A DNA stretch of 64,000 nt from JACJWR01 sp963752505 (lineage in GTDB: Bacteria; Actinomycetota; Actinomycetes; S36-B12; UBA10799), in contig CAVVYM010000001.1 of assembly GCA_963752505.1 (NCBI GenBank), positions 124,001-188,000 on the forward strand, written 5' to 3'. The translations under genes were made by a program, and so were the position numbers. A model generated the notes under the pieces. That model worked only from the letters and a program-made list of their open reading frames with translations, was not told where the DNA came from and made no database searches. Below are positions 42,295 to 51,957 of this stretch, piece after piece. Each line of letters begins with the position of its first letter. Within the stretch, counting starts at the first letter, position 1.

Positions 42295-42412
42295 CGGGCA
42301 ACGCCCCTCTCGACCCGCGGGCGCTGGCGTGTGGAACGCCGCAGCGGCTCATCGGGTCTGTCTCAAGTGTCAGCTGGCAATGCCAACCGACTAAGCCTGT
42401 GTGTGCGCGCAC

Positions 42413-43159
42413 CTAGGCAGGTGCACGGGCCGACTTCTCGCGATCCGGCCCGAAGGGGTCGGTGACGCTGCGTCGATCGGCGGCGAGTGGCCCCTGCGCC
42501 ATGCGCGTCACCACTGGTGGTGCCGGCGTCGCGAGGGAGGCAACTTGCCGCAGACCCGCAAGAACATCGTCCGGACGAACGGCGGGAACCGCGTGCCGAA
42601 CGACCAGGGTCAGTATCGCACACTCGCTTTCGTCAACGTCGCACTCGACACTGAGAAGATCCGCGCGCACGTCGAACGTGCGGAGACCCTTCTTGGTCAT
42701 CCGTTCCACCACCACGGTCTGCGCCGCCAGCAGGGTCGCGGCGGCGGACTCGAGTTCGGCCGGGTCGAGCCGCGGAAACCTGATGGTCCACTCTGAGGCC
42801 TCAAGCCTCTCGGCGAAATGCGATGTGCGTGCCGACACCACATCGATCACGTCGAATCCCTCGGGCAACGCTTCGTCCAACGCGCGGTGAAGTCGCTGCG
42901 CGTCAAGTTCGCTTGCGACGCCGATTTCCAGGTACTCGGCCTCGCTGGCCGCCCCGGTCGCCACTGCGTTGGCGTACGAGATCTTCGGGTGGGGGCTGAA
43001 GCCCGCCGAATACGCCATGGGAACACCGGCTCTGCGCAGTGCCCGCTCGAACACCCGCTGGAAGTCGCGGTGGCTGGCGAATCTCATGCGCCCCCGCTTG
43101 GCGTACCGGATGCGGTAGCGCTCGACCGGCGCCACGTACTCCCGGTCCGGCACCCTCAT
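42413..43159 (-). CDS. TIGR03936 (DUF2344) radical-SAM-associated protein
   Basis: 248 residues from the ATG at 43159. Family marks are YRIRYAKRGRMRFASHRDFQ, FERALRRAGVPMAYSAGFSP and HPKISYANAVATGAASEAEY. These proteins are always encoded next to or fused with TIGR03960 radical-SAM proteins; the pair's reaction is not established. The start overlaps the stop of the TIGR03960 gene as ATGA, so the pair is translationally coupled. Longer open frame to 43291 would run inside the upstream gene. Confidence 0.9.
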   Translation of the reverse strand: MRVPDREYVAPVERYRIRYAKRGRMRFASHRDFQRVFERALRRAGVPMAYSAGFSPHPKISYANAVATGAASEAEYLEIGVASELDAQRLHRALDEALPEGFDVIDVVSARTSHFAERLEASEWTIRFPRLDPAELESAAATLLAAQTVVVERMTKKGLRTFDVRADLLSVECDVDESECAILTLVVRHAVPAVRPDDVLAGLRQVASLATPAPPVVTRMAQGPLAADRRSVTDPFGPDREKSARAPA

Positions 43160-45105
43160 GAACGGGCCTCCGGGGCCACCATCGACGGTAGCGGCGGCAC
43201 CGGCACCAGCACGGCGCCGGTCGGCCCGACCTGAATCTCGGTGCCCATCTGGTCGCACACCCCGCAGTCGAAACAGGGCGTCCAGCGGCAATCCTCAACC
43301 TCCACCTCGTCGAGTGCGTCCTGCCAGTCGTCCCACAGCCACTGCCGATCAAGCCCCGAGTCGAGGTGGTCCCACGGCAGCACCTCGTCCTCGCCGCGTT
43401 CGCGGGTGGTGTACCAATCCACGTCGACCAACTCGCTCGCCAACGCGGTCTGCGCCGCCGACATCCAGCGGTCGTAGGAGAAGTGCTCGCTCCAGCCGTC
43501 CAGCCGCCCACCAGCGCGCCAGGCCTCCTCGATCACGGCGCCCACGCGTCGGTCGCCTCGGCTCAGCAGGCCCTCGACGATGCCGGGCTTGCCGTCGTGG
43601 TACCGGAATCCGATCGACCGCCCAACTTCCCGATCCGACCGGATCTCGGCTCGTAGCTTGGCCAACCTGGCGTCGGTCGCCTCGGCTCCAAGCTGCGCCG
43701 CCCACTGGAACGGGGTGTGCGGCTTCGGCACGAAGCCGCCGATCGAGACGGTGCAGCGGATGTCCCGACGCCCGGAGACTTCCCTGCCCGTGCGGATGAC
43801 CTCGCGGGCAAGTCGGGCAATCTGCATGACGTCTTCGTCGGTTTCGGTGGGAAGTCCGCACATGAAGTACAACTTCACCTGGCGCCAGCCGGCCGAGTAC
43901 GCGGCGGCAACAGTCCGGATGAGGTCGTCCTCGCTCACCATCTTGTTGATGACCCGGCGAATCCGCTCCGAGCCGCCCTCTGGCGCGAAGGTGAGTCCTG
44001 ACCGGCGGCCGTTGCGCGACAGTTCGTTGGCGAGTTCGATGTTGAAGGCGTCGACGCGGGTGGAGGGCAGCGACAGTGAGGTATTAGAGCCCTCGAACTG
44101 ATCTGCCAGGCCGCTTGCGATCTCGCCAATCTCGGAGTGATCCGCGCTGGACAGGCTCAGCAGGCCCACCTCCTCGAATCCCGTGCGTTGTACCGCGTTG
44201 GTGACCATCTCGCCCACCGTTGTCACCGAGCGTTCGCGCACTGGGCGGGTAATCATGCCCGCCTGGCAGAATCGACAGCCACGCGTGCAGCCACGGAAGA
44301 TTTCGACGCTCGCCCGCTCGTGCACGGTCTCGGCCAGCGGCACCAGCGGGGCCTTCGGGTAGGGCCATTCGTCGAGGTCGGACACGGTGTGCTTGCCCAC
44401 CCGCCACGGCACGCCTGCGCGGTTGGGGACGACCCTTCGGATACGGCCGTCGGCCAGGTATTCAACGTCGTAGAAGTTCGGTACGTAGACGTCGCACGTG
44501 GTGGCGAGTCGGAACAGCAATTCGGTGCGTCCGCCCGGGCTGCCCTGCGCCTTCCACTCGGCAACCACGTCGGTGATGGCAAGGACTGCCTCCTCGCCGT
44601 CCCCGAGGACCGCAGCATCGATGAAGTCGGCGATCGGTTCTGGGTTGAAGGCCGCGTGTCCGCCGGCGATCACCAACGGTCCGGAGTCTCGATCGCGCGC
44701 GTGCAGGGGCATGCCCGCCAGATCCAACGTCGTGAGCAGGTTCGTGTAGCCGAGTTCGGTGGCGAACGACACTCCCAGCAGGTCGAATGCGGCTACGGGC
44801 CGGTGGGCGTCGACGGTGAACGCTGGCAGTGCGCGTTCGCGCATCACTGCTTCCATATCGGGCCACACGGCGTAGGTGCGCTCGCAGAGCGTGTCCTCGC
44901 GTTCGTTGAGGACCTCGTAGAGGATCTGCACGCCCTGGTTGGGGGCACCGACCTCGTACGCGTCCGGATACATGATCGCCCAGCGCACCTGGGTGTCGTC
45001 CCAGTCCTTGACCACCCCGTTGAGTTCCCCGCCCACGTACTGGATCGGTTTGGACACCAGCGGCAGGACGGTCTCGAGGTCGTCGAACAGATTGGTAACC
45101 GGCAT
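43156..45105 (-). CDS. TIGR03960 family B12-binding-domain radical SAM protein
   Basis: 649 residues. The N-terminal third resembles a cobalamin-binding-like domain (MYPDAYEVGAPNQGVQILYE, GPLVIAGGHAAFNPEPIADF). The radical-SAM core starts at FRGCTRGCRFCQAGMITRPV with C-x3-C-x2-C, and continues with LSLPSTRVDAFN, GLTFAPEGGSERIRRVINK and LYFMCGLPTETDED. The C-terminal region has a Cys cluster (CRWTPCFDCGVCDQ), which may bind a second cluster (inference). The reaction is unknown; the partner is the TIGR03936 gene. It lies directly behind rodA (49 nt). Confidence 0.9.
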   Translation of the reverse strand: MPVTNLFDDLETVLPLVSKPIQYVGGELNGVVKDWDDTQVRWAIMYPDAYEVGAPNQGVQILYEVLNEREDTLCERTYAVWPDMEAVMRERALPAFTVDAHRPVAAFDLLGVSFATELGYTNLLTTLDLAGMPLHARDRDSGPLVIAGGHAAFNPEPIADFIDAAVLGDGEEAVLAITDVVAEWKAQGSPGGRTELLFRLATTCDVYVPNFYDVEYLADGRIRRVVPNRAGVPWRVGKHTVSDLDEWPYPKAPLVPLAETVHERASVEIFRGCTRGCRFCQAGMITRPVRERSVTTVGEMVTNAVQRTGFEEVGLLSLSSADHSEIGEIASGLADQFEGSNTSLSLPSTRVDAFNIELANELSRNGRRSGLTFAPEGGSERIRRVINKMVSEDDLIRTVAAAYSAGWRQVKLYFMCGLPTETDEDVMQIARLAREVIRTGREVSGRRDIRCTVSIGGFVPKPHTPFQWAAQLGAEATDARLAKLRAEIRSDREVGRSIGFRYHDGKPGIVEGLLSRGDRRVGAVIEEAWRAGGRLDGWSEHFSYDRWMSAAQTALASELVDVDWYTTRERGEDEVLPWDHLDSGLDRQWLWDDWQDALDEVEVEDCRWTPCFDCGVCDQMGTEIQVGPTGAVLVPVPPLPSMVAPEARS

Positions 45106-45154
45106 GGGTCAAGGGTACGAGGTGGACCCTCCGACGCCTGCCTCCCAGCCGGGT

Positions 45155-46345
45155 TCAGCGTGGACGATTGCTGCGCAGGTGAACGCTGGTGAGCAGGCCG
45201 ATGCCGATCCATAGTGCGAACATCGACGACCCGCCGTAGGAGACGAAAGGCAACGGCACACCGGTGACGGGCATGATGCCCAGATTCATCCCGATGTTCT
45301 CGAACGACTGCACCGCAAGCCAGATCACCACACCGGCGGCCATGACGCGGCCATACCGGTCGGGTGCGGCCAAGGCGATGCGCACCCCGCGCCATAGGAT
45401 CACCCCGACCAGGATGATGATGACCCCGGCACCGATCAGACCCAATTCCTCGCCAGCTGCCGAGAAGATGAAGTCCGTCTGCTGATAGGGCACGAATCCG
45501 CCCTGCGTCGTGGGTCCGCGGAAGAGCCCGTAGCCCAGCAGCCCGCCGCCGGCGATGGCCAACCGCGCCATCCGAGTGTTGTAACCCGCGCCGAGCGGAT
45601 CGGCCTCCGGGTCCATGAAGATCAGGAGTCGGTCGATCTGGTACTCGTCGAGCATTCCGAGTTGCACCACCGCGTAGCCCATCAGCGCGGCGAGCGCGAT
45701 CATGCCCCAGAGCACGTAGGACGCGACGCCGGAGACGGCGAGCATGCCGAACACGGTGGCCACGATGACCAGCGCCGTGCCGAGGTCGGGCTGCATCATG
45801 ATGAGCAACACCGGTACCCCGGCGACAATCAGTGCCAACAGCACGTATCGGAGGCGCGGCTTGACGTCGGCATCCGCGGCGCCGCTGGGACCCAACTGGG
45901 TGAGCACCAGCGCCACGGCAAGAATCACCGCAACTTTGGCCAGTTCGCTGGGCTGCAACGAGAATCCTGCTGGCAGGGTGATCCACGCCTGGATGCCGTT
46001 GAGGGTCGTTCCGGCCGGGGTCAGCACGATGAGCAGAAGCACCAGTGCGGCACCGTAGACCCACCAGGCCGAGGCCCGCAGGGTGCGGTAGCCCACGGAA
46101 CTGACCGCCCACCCCAGGATCACGCCGATCACGATGTTGATCATCTGCTTGTCGAGGAACAAGCGAGGATCCTGATCGGCTGCGAGCAGCTTGCCGCGGG
46201 TGGCCGAAAAGATCAATGCAGCGCCGATGATCGACAACAACAAGGCGGCACCGATCAGCACAAAGTCGGTGCGCTTGACGTCGTTGGCCAGTTTCAGCCC
46301 GCCCCTGGGGCTCTGCGACGGCGGTGCGGCGGTGGTGACGGTCAT
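45155..46345 (-). CDS. rodA: Rod-shape-determining SEDS protein RodA (peptidoglycan glycosyltransferase)
   Basis: 396 residues with about 10 transmembrane helices. SEDS-family marks are FIFSAAGEELGLIGAG, GYNTRMARLAIAGGGLLGYG and PVTGVPLPFVSYGGSSM. RodA polymerises glycan strands of the side wall and works with the class B PBP2 encoded by mrdA. The start overlaps the mrdA stop by 4 bp (ATGA), so the pair is expressed together. Confidence 0.94.
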   Translation of the reverse strand: MTVTTAAPPSQSPRGGLKLANDVKRTDFVLIGAALLLSIIGAALIFSATRGKLLAADQDPRLFLDKQMINIVIGVILGWAVSSVGYRTLRASAWWVYGAALVLLLIVLTPAGTTLNGIQAWITLPAGFSLQPSELAKVAVILAVALVLTQLGPSGAADADVKPRLRYVLLALIVAGVPVLLIMMQPDLGTALVIVATVFGMLAVSGVASYVLWGMIALAALMGYAVVQLGMLDEYQIDRLLIFMDPEADPLGAGYNTRMARLAIAGGGLLGYGLFRGPTTQGGFVPYQQTDFIFSAAGEELGLIGAGVIIILVGVILWRGVRIALAAPDRYGRVMAAGVVIWLAVQSFENIGMNLGIMPVTGVPLPFVSYGGSSMFALWIGIGLLTSVHLRSNRPR

Positions 46346-48513
46346 TTCTCCACCACGGTCGCCGGCAGTTCCGGATTCGGGGATCCGCCCACCAGCACGC
46401 TTCGGCTCGGGTCTGCCTGACCGTCCACCACACCGAAGATCGCGTCGTAGATCTTGCGCGCGGCCGGGGCGCTCAGTTCACCACCCACGCCGGCCTGCGT
46501 GATGATCACGACGACGGCGTACTTGGGGTCGTCCGCCGGCGCGTAGGAGGCGAACAGCGAGGTCGTTTCCTTGTTCGCCACCTCGGCGGTGCCGGTCTTG
46601 GCGGCCACCGGGATGTCGTTGAGCGGGAAGCCTGCGAAGGCGCTGGACGCGGTTCCTCGGGTCGGCACATCGGCCAGAGCGCTCTGGATGTACGACAGCA
46701 CCTCGGGCGAATCCGGCAGCGTTCCCATCACTTCCGGCTCGGTCTCCTCGATCACACTTCCGTCGGGGCCGACGATGCCCTTCACCACATGCGGGGCGTA
46801 CAACGTTCCGCCGTTGGCGATTGCAGCGTAAGCGCGTGCGAGTTGGAGCGGCGTGACGAGGATGTCACCCTGACCCACGGACTGGTTGATCGCGTCACCG
46901 ACCCGGTAGGTGTCGCCGTCGCGGCAGTACTCCTCGGCGTATTGCCGATACATCTCGGCCAGAGCGGGATCGGGTTCTTCCGGGTAGCCGGTCTCGGCGC
47001 GCCGGCAGTAGGCCTCCGACAATTCCTCGTAGTCCGACTGCTTGCGCGCCCGGTCGGTCACGCGGCCCGGCGACTCGCCAGGCAGGTCGATTCCGGTCAG
47101 TGCGCCGTAGCCGAACGCCTTCGCCGTGTTGGCCACTGCTTCGGTGGCATCGGGATTGGCTTCCAGCCCACCGTCGGCGCTGTACATCTCAGACGCGAAC
47201 TTGTAGAAAACCGTGTTGCACGACACGACCAGCGCCTCGGCAATGGTCAGCGGCGGGTAGGGCGCCGATTCGTAGTTGGTGAACGCCTGGTTGCCCACGT
47301 AGTACGCCGGCGGGCACGGGTAGGTGCTCTCCAGCGAGTACCCCGAATTCGCCGCCGCAGTCGCCGTGATGACCTTGAATGTGGACGCCGGGGCCAATTC
47401 GGCCTGGATCACGCGGTCGAGCAGCGGTTGATCCGTGCCGGTGAGGGCCAGGTATTCGTCATCGGTGAGGCCGCCCTCGAACACGCGACGGTCGAAATTC
47501 GGGTACGACGCCGCTGCCAGGACATCGCCGTTGGTCACGTCCAGCACCACCGCAGCACCGGAATCCGCCGGATATCCCTTGTAGCGGGCAATGTTCACCG
47601 CGTTGGCGAGTTCCGTCTCGACGGTTGCCTGGAGCGGGGCATCAATGGTCGACACGACGCTGGCCCCAGTCACCGGCGTTGACTCCGAAAGAAGGTCGCC
47701 CGTGATGCCGGTGCGGTCCAGCGAGATGCGCTGGATGCCGTCGTCGCCGCGCAGGTACTCGTCGTAGGCCGCTTCGATGCCGCCACGGCCGATCAGGGAG
47801 CCACCGTGCAGCGACGGGTCTGATTCGGTCTCGGCCTGGGTCGGACTTCCGAGGTAGCCGAGCAGGTGCGCCATGTTTGCACCGGGGTCGTGGCTGTAGT
47901 CACGCACGGCTCTGGTGCGCACCGAAACCCCCGGGTACCGGTCCGGATTCTCGATCAGGTCCATCACCGATTCGACGCTGACGTCGAGGACCACCGGCGC
48001 GGGTTCGTAGGGTCCGCCCGTGAAGCATTCGGTTCCCGCGTTGGGCTCGCTGCACGAGATCATGCGGCCCAGGATCGTGGCGGCTGGCGTGCCGGTGATC
48101 TCAGCGATGGTGTTCACGATGCTCGCGCCGCTGTCGTCCTGGCCGGCCAGGACGGCGCGGTCCACCAGGACGTCCGTGGCGGGCCGGTTGGTGCTGAGCA
48201 CCCGCCCGGCCTGGTCGTAGATCAGGCCGCGAGGTGCCGGCACGGCGATGTCCCGAACGCGGGAATCGACCGCCGCTGCGGCTTGGCCGCCTTCGTCCAC
48301 CTGCATCCAGGCCAGCCGGCCGAGCAGGGTGGCCACCAGCGAGATCACCAGCACCTGCAGCACGATGAGCCGCCAGCGCGAACGCGGCGTCACGCGTCCG
48401 CGGGGGCGCCTCAGACCCCAGGCGATGGACGACTCACGAACGTCCTGGCCGTCATCGATGATGTCCGGCGCGGCCTTCGAATCATCGGGCGGTGGTGACT
48501 GCGCATCCGTCAC
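46342..48513 (-). CDS. mrdA: Penicillin-binding protein 2 (MrdA), class B transpeptidase
   Basis: 723 residues from the GTG at 48513. A cytoplasmic tail is followed by one membrane helix (about 52-74), a pedestal domain (VRDIAVPAPRGLIYDQAGRV) and the transpeptidase domain. SxxK is S377-T-F-K380 (PASTFKVITA), SxN is in ALVVSCNTVFYKF, and KTG is K639-T-G (AAKTGTAEV). An insert of about 40 residues between SxN and KTG holds two Cys. The enzyme crosslinks side-wall peptidoglycan with RodA. GTG 48513 overlaps the mreD stop as GTGA, which rules out the longer frame to 48732. Confidence 0.94.
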   Translation of the reverse strand: MTDAQSPPPDDSKAAPDIIDDGQDVRESSIAWGLRRPRGRVTPRSRWRLIVLQVLVISLVATLLGRLAWMQVDEGGQAAAAVDSRVRDIAVPAPRGLIYDQAGRVLSTNRPATDVLVDRAVLAGQDDSGASIVNTIAEITGTPAATILGRMISCSEPNAGTECFTGGPYEPAPVVLDVSVESVMDLIENPDRYPGVSVRTRAVRDYSHDPGANMAHLLGYLGSPTQAETESDPSLHGGSLIGRGGIEAAYDEYLRGDDGIQRISLDRTGITGDLLSESTPVTGASVVSTIDAPLQATVETELANAVNIARYKGYPADSGAAVVLDVTNGDVLAAASYPNFDRRVFEGGLTDDEYLALTGTDQPLLDRVIQAELAPASTFKVITATAAANSGYSLESTYPCPPAYYVGNQAFTNYESAPYPPLTIAEALVVSCNTVFYKFASEMYSADGGLEANPDATEAVANTAKAFGYGALTGIDLPGESPGRVTDRARKQSDYEELSEAYCRRAETGYPEEPDPALAEMYRQYAEEYCRDGDTYRVGDAINQSVGQGDILVTPLQLARAYAAIANGGTLYAPHVVKGIVGPDGSVIEETEPEVMGTLPDSPEVLSYIQSALADVPTRGTASSAFAGFPLNDIPVAAKTGTAEVANKETTSLFASYAPADDPKYAVVVIITQAGVGGELSAPAARKIYDAIFGVVDGQADPSRSVLVGGSPNPELPATVVEK

Positions 48514-49019
48514 GGAGCTACCCCCATTCGACGTCGTGGTTGCGGGCCCATGGTGACTCTCGAGGCCGGCCACAGCGCCAACGCCACGAGCAGGCCGATT
48601 GCGAATTGCCACACGATCGATAGTCCGGTGCCCACACCGAGCGGCAGCGGCTGGCCGGCGAGCAACTGAATCACCAAGACGAGCGCTTGGGCCAACGTGG
48701 CGAGCCCGGCCGCGAACAGCGCCCGTGCCCACCAGACGTGGGGCACTAAGAACTGATTCGACGAGGCGAAATAGGCCGTCAGGCAGAGCACGAAGGCTTG
48801 CGCACCGAGCACACCACTGGCTGGCGGCGCGATGTCGAGCAGCAGGCCGGCGCCGAATCCCAGCAGGGCGGCCTCATTGCGCGTCATGCGCATGGCCGCC
48901 ACCACCACGACGACCGGAGTCAACTGGAAGGGGATCCCCAACCGAGTGACGAACGCGCCTTGGAGCAGCACTGCAAGTACTACTGCAACCCAGGCGACTG
49001 TGCGGGCACGCCACCTCAT
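48510..49019 (-). CDS. mreD: Rod-shape-determining protein MreD
   Basis: 169 residues, MRWRARTVAWVAVVLAVLLQ at the N-terminus. Five to six membrane helices cover most of the length, with the polar segment MRMTRNEAALLGFGAGLLLD and APPASGVLGAQAFVLC in the middle. MreD is a cytoplasmic membrane protein of the elongasome. Its stop overlaps mrdA and its start overlaps mreC, so the mreC-mreD-mrdA-rodA chain is coupled. Confidence 0.9.
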   Translation of the reverse strand: MRWRARTVAWVAVVLAVLLQGAFVTRLGIPFQLTPVVVVVAAMRMTRNEAALLGFGAGLLLDIAPPASGVLGAQAFVLCLTAYFASSNQFLVPHVWWARALFAAGLATLAQALVLVIQLLAGQPLPLGVGTGLSIVWQFAIGLLVALALWPASRVTMGPQPRRRMGVAP

Positions 49020-49969
49020 TGGAACCCGCCGTTCTGCCCGGCGTTAGCGCCGGTGAAGCCGAACTGGTCTTGCGCATAGGGGTCGACCGGCACCGGTTCG
49101 ACGTACACCTCTGGCTCTTGCGGAACCTCCGGCTCCGGGGGCACTCCGACGATTGGAGCACGAACCGCGCGATCCCCCTGGCTCACGATGACGCCCACGA
49201 GGTCGAGCCCGGTCAGGTTTGCCGCGGGCTCCAGGCGGATCAAGCGTCCACCCGCACCGTCATCGTCGATGGCGGTGACGGTGCCGACCGGCAGGTCCGG
49301 CGGGAAGGGGCGTCCGTCCTTGGATCCGAAAGAGATCACGGAATCACCGATCTGCACGTCCGCCAACGGATCGAGCACCCGCACCGAGAGGCTGTTGGGA
49401 TCCCCGGTGCCCACGACCACGCAGGCCTGGCCGGTGCGCAGGATGCGAGCCCCGACGGAGGAATCCGGGGCGGAGAGCAACTTGACTTCCGCGGTTCCAG
49501 GCGTCACCGCAGTAGTCCGGCCCACCAGTCCCTGCCCGCTGATCACGGCTCGGTCGACGCTGACCTCATCCTCCGACCCGGTGTCGATCAGCACATTGGT
49601 CACGTCAAGGGAAATGATCGGGTAGGCCACCACGCGTGCGGGCACGACGGTGAGATCGGCGGTGTTGAGCAGTCCGAGGAGTTGATCCAACTCGGCCGTG
49701 CGTTGGTCACCGCGCACCTGCGTGATCGCCGGTGCCTGCTCCTGCCAATCAGCAGCCCTGATCTCGCCGCTGGCGAAGTTGCCGGTCGCCTCGATCCAAC
49801 CGACGGCGGGTGCCGCGATGGCCCCCGACACCGTCTGCAGCGGCGACATGGCCGTCGCGCCGATGCTCCGAATGGTGTCGGGCACGGATCCGCCCACGAG
49901 ATCCAGCAGGATCAGGGTCAGGCCGGTCGCCCCGAGCACCACGACGGCGCCCCGTTTGCGACTCGCCAT
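49016..49969 (-). CDS. mreC: Rod-shape-determining protein MreC
   Basis: 317 residues from the ATG at 49969. One N-terminal membrane helix (about 7-27) is followed by a coiled-coil part with the pattern TQVRGDQRTAELDQLLGLLN, and the MreC beta domains: NVLIDTGSEDEVSVDRAVIS, GQGLVGRTTAVTPGTAEVKL and GVIVSQGD. MreC scaffolds the elongasome outside the membrane. GGAGG eight bases before ATG 49969 fixes the start. The C-terminus is a Pro/Glu-rich tail and an Asn/Gly-rich end. Confidence 0.93.
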   Translation of the reverse strand: MASRKRGAVVVLGATGLTLILLDLVGGSVPDTIRSIGATAMSPLQTVSGAIAAPAVGWIEATGNFASGEIRAADWQEQAPAITQVRGDQRTAELDQLLGLLNTADLTVVPARVVAYPIISLDVTNVLIDTGSEDEVSVDRAVISGQGLVGRTTAVTPGTAEVKLLSAPDSSVGARILRTGQACVVVGTGDPNSLSVRVLDPLADVQIGDSVISFGSKDGRPFPPDLPVGTVTAIDDDGAGGRLIRLEPAANLTGLDLVGVIVSQGDRAVRAPIVGVPPEPEVPQEPEVYVEPVPVDPYAQDQFGFTGANAGQNGGFQ

Positions 49970-50033
49970 GACGTATCCCTCCAATTACTACTTCGCAGAA
50001 AGCTAGGCACCTACAAGTAAACGACGCAGATGC

Positions 50034-51065
50034 CTACTGCCGTGGTTCCGCCACGAGCACATCTCGCAGTGCTTCGAACTGTTCGAGCACCTTCCCTGTG
50101 CCGCGGGCCACGCAGTGGCGCGGGTCCTCGGCGACACGGACTTGCATGCCGGTCGCGTGGGAGATCCGCTCGGCCAGGCCAGGCAGTTCAGCCCCGCCGC
50201 CGGCCAGCACAATGCCCCGTTCCAGCAGATCCACACCCAATTCCGGCGGGGTGCGGTCGAGTACCGAGCGCACCGTCGCCACGATACGTTCGATCGGTGC
50301 GTCCAGCGCCCGGCGCAGGTCCTCGGAGTGAACCATGACACTCTTCGGAAGGCCGTCCACGAGGTCGCGGCCGCGCACCTGGGCGTGGGTGCGCTCGCGG
50401 GTGGGAAAAGCTGAGCCGATCTCGCATTTGAGTCGCTCGGCCGTCCGTTGCCCCACGACGAGGCTGAACTCCCGGCGCAGGTACTCCATGATCTCGGTGT
50501 CGAGGGCGTCGCCGCCCACGCGCACCGACTTGCTCGCGACGATGCCGCCGGCGCTCAGCACGGCAACCTCGGTGGTGCCTCCCCCGATGTCGACGATCAT
50601 GGATCCAACGGGATCGTGGACCGGCAGGTCGGCGCCGATGGCAGCAGCCATCGGCTCCTCGATGAGAAAAACCTTGCGGGCTCCGGCCGCGTAGCCTGCG
50701 TCGCGTACTGCGCGCTGCTCCACGTCGGTGATGGCACCCGGCACGCAGATGAGCAGGCGCGGACGTGCGAAGAGACCGCTGGCGTGCACCTGATGGATGA
50801 AGTACCGCAGCATGCGTTCGGTGATTTCGAAGTCTGCGATGACACCTTCTTGCATGGGCCGCACCACGGTGACCGCCTCAGGTGTGCGGCCTTCCATGAT
50901 CTTGGCCTCCGTGCCCACGGCCACGATGTCCCCCGTGGAAGTGTTGATGCACACCACGCTGGGCTCGTCGAGCACGATGCCTTCACGCCTGGCATACACG
51001 ACCGTGGTGGCCGTGCCCAGGTCCACGGCCATGTCGCGGCCAAGGATTCGAGAGATGCGTGGCAT
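50034..51065 (-). CDS. mreB: Rod-shape-determining protein MreB (actin homolog)
   Basis: 343 residues from the ATG at 51065. ATPase motifs: phosphate-1 MAVDLGTATTVVYARREGIV, phosphate-2 IVDIGGGTTEVAVLSAGGIV, and the adenosine loop with IVLAGGGAELPGLAERIS. MreB filaments guide side-wall synthesis in rod-shaped cells. Its presence with mreCD, mrdA and rodA supports a rod-shaped organism. It lies 64 nt before mreC and 14 nt behind ndk; no strong Shine-Dalgarno sequence is seen. Confidence 0.95.
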   Translation of the reverse strand: MPRISRILGRDMAVDLGTATTVVYARREGIVLDEPSVVCINTSTGDIVAVGTEAKIMEGRTPEAVTVVRPMQEGVIADFEITERMLRYFIHQVHASGLFARPRLLICVPGAITDVEQRAVRDAGYAAGARKVFLIEEPMAAAIGADLPVHDPVGSMIVDIGGGTTEVAVLSAGGIVASKSVRVGGDALDTEIMEYLRREFSLVVGQRTAERLKCEIGSAFPTRERTHAQVRGRDLVDGLPKSVMVHSEDLRRALDAPIERIVATVRSVLDRTPPELGVDLLERGIVLAGGGAELPGLAERISHATGMQVRVAEDPRHCVARGTGKVLEQFEALRDVLVAEPRQ

Positions 51066-51079
51066 AGAAGGCGGCGGAA

Positions 51080-51493
51080 TCAGATCGAAAGCTGCGGAAA
51101 GAAGAGGGCGATCTCGCGAGCGGCTGACTCGGGCGAATCTGAGCCATGCACGACGTTCTCTCCGAGCAACGTGGCGAAGTCCCCCCGGATGGTGCCCATG
51201 GCGGACGTGGCGGGGTCGGTCGCCCCCATCATGGTGCGCCACCCGGCGATGGCCTCGCGGCCGGAGATCACGCCCGCCACGAGCGGACCCGAGGTGATGA
51301 AGTCCACCAATTCGCCGAAGAAGGGCTTGCCGTCGTGCTCCGCGTAGTGGCGCATGGCCGTCTCGCGGTCAAGGGTCCGCAGTTCAAGAGCCTCGAGGAC
51401 GAACCCCTTCGACTCGATACGGCGAACAATCTCCCCAACGAGCCCACGGGCCACGCCGTCAGGCTTGATGAGGATGAGGGTGCGTTCAGACAC
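51080..51493 (-). CDS. ndk: Nucleoside diphosphate kinase
   Basis: 137 residues. It exchanges gamma-phosphates among nucleoside di- and triphosphates. TLILIKPDGVARGLVGEIVR opens the protein, GTIRGDFA lies near the substrate site, and ENVVHGSDSPESA contains the phosphorylated His116. Start is GTG at 51493. It precedes mreB by 14 nt and follows DUF4233 by 82 nt, the usual actinobacterial folC-DUF4233-ndk order. Confidence 0.97.
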   Translation of the reverse strand: MSERTLILIKPDGVARGLVGEIVRRIESKGFVLEALELRTLDRETAMRHYAEHDGKPFFGELVDFITSGPLVAGVISGREAIAGWRTMMGATDPATSAMGTIRGDFATLLGENVVHGSDSPESAAREIALFFPQLSI

Positions 51494-51575
51494 CAGGACT
51501 CCAGAACTAGTTTGTCAATGAGGCGCCACGGCCTCGGCGAGCTGCCCAAGTACGCCCATAGCCTACGTCACGGAC

Positions 51576-51950
51576 CTAGGCAGATCGGTGACCCGGTGCG
51601 TCCGGCGTTGCCTGCGCCGAGGTGGTCGACCGACGAGCCGACAGTGCGTCGGCGCGTCGCCCGAAATGCAGGGCGGACCACCACAGCAGGGCGAAAATGC
51701 CGCCCAGCACGAACATCATCGGAACCAGAAACCCGGTGGCGATCACGAGCAGTTGGATCACCCAGCCCACCACGGCGCCGTACGGCCGGCGCACCAGCGC
51801 AGCCCCCACCACGCACGCCACGACCAGGAACACACCAACCCACACGGCTGCCTCGCCGCTGGCGACGAGGCCGTTGAAATAGCCGACCGGGATGAATAGC
51901 CCCACCACGATCGCCTCGAAGATCAGGACGCTGGCTCCCATCACCTTCAT
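51576..51950 (-). CDS. DUF4233 membrane protein
   Basis: 124 residues with four hydrophobic helices (about 7-27, 33-50, 57-75 and 77-95) and a polar Ser/Thr-rich tail. The opening MKVMGASVLIFEAIVVGLFI and LVVACVVGAALVRRPYG match the actinobacterial DUF4233 family, almost always encoded between folC and ndk. Function unknown. The start lies seven bases after the folC stop, so it is coupled to folC transcription. Confidence 0.9.
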   Translation of the reverse strand: MKVMGASVLIFEAIVVGLFIPVGYFNGLVASGEAAVWVGVFLVVACVVGAALVRRPYGAVVGWVIQLLVIATGFLVPMMFVLGGIFALLWWSALHFGRRADALSARRSTTSAQATPDAPGHRSA

Positions 51951-51957
51951 GTTCGGC

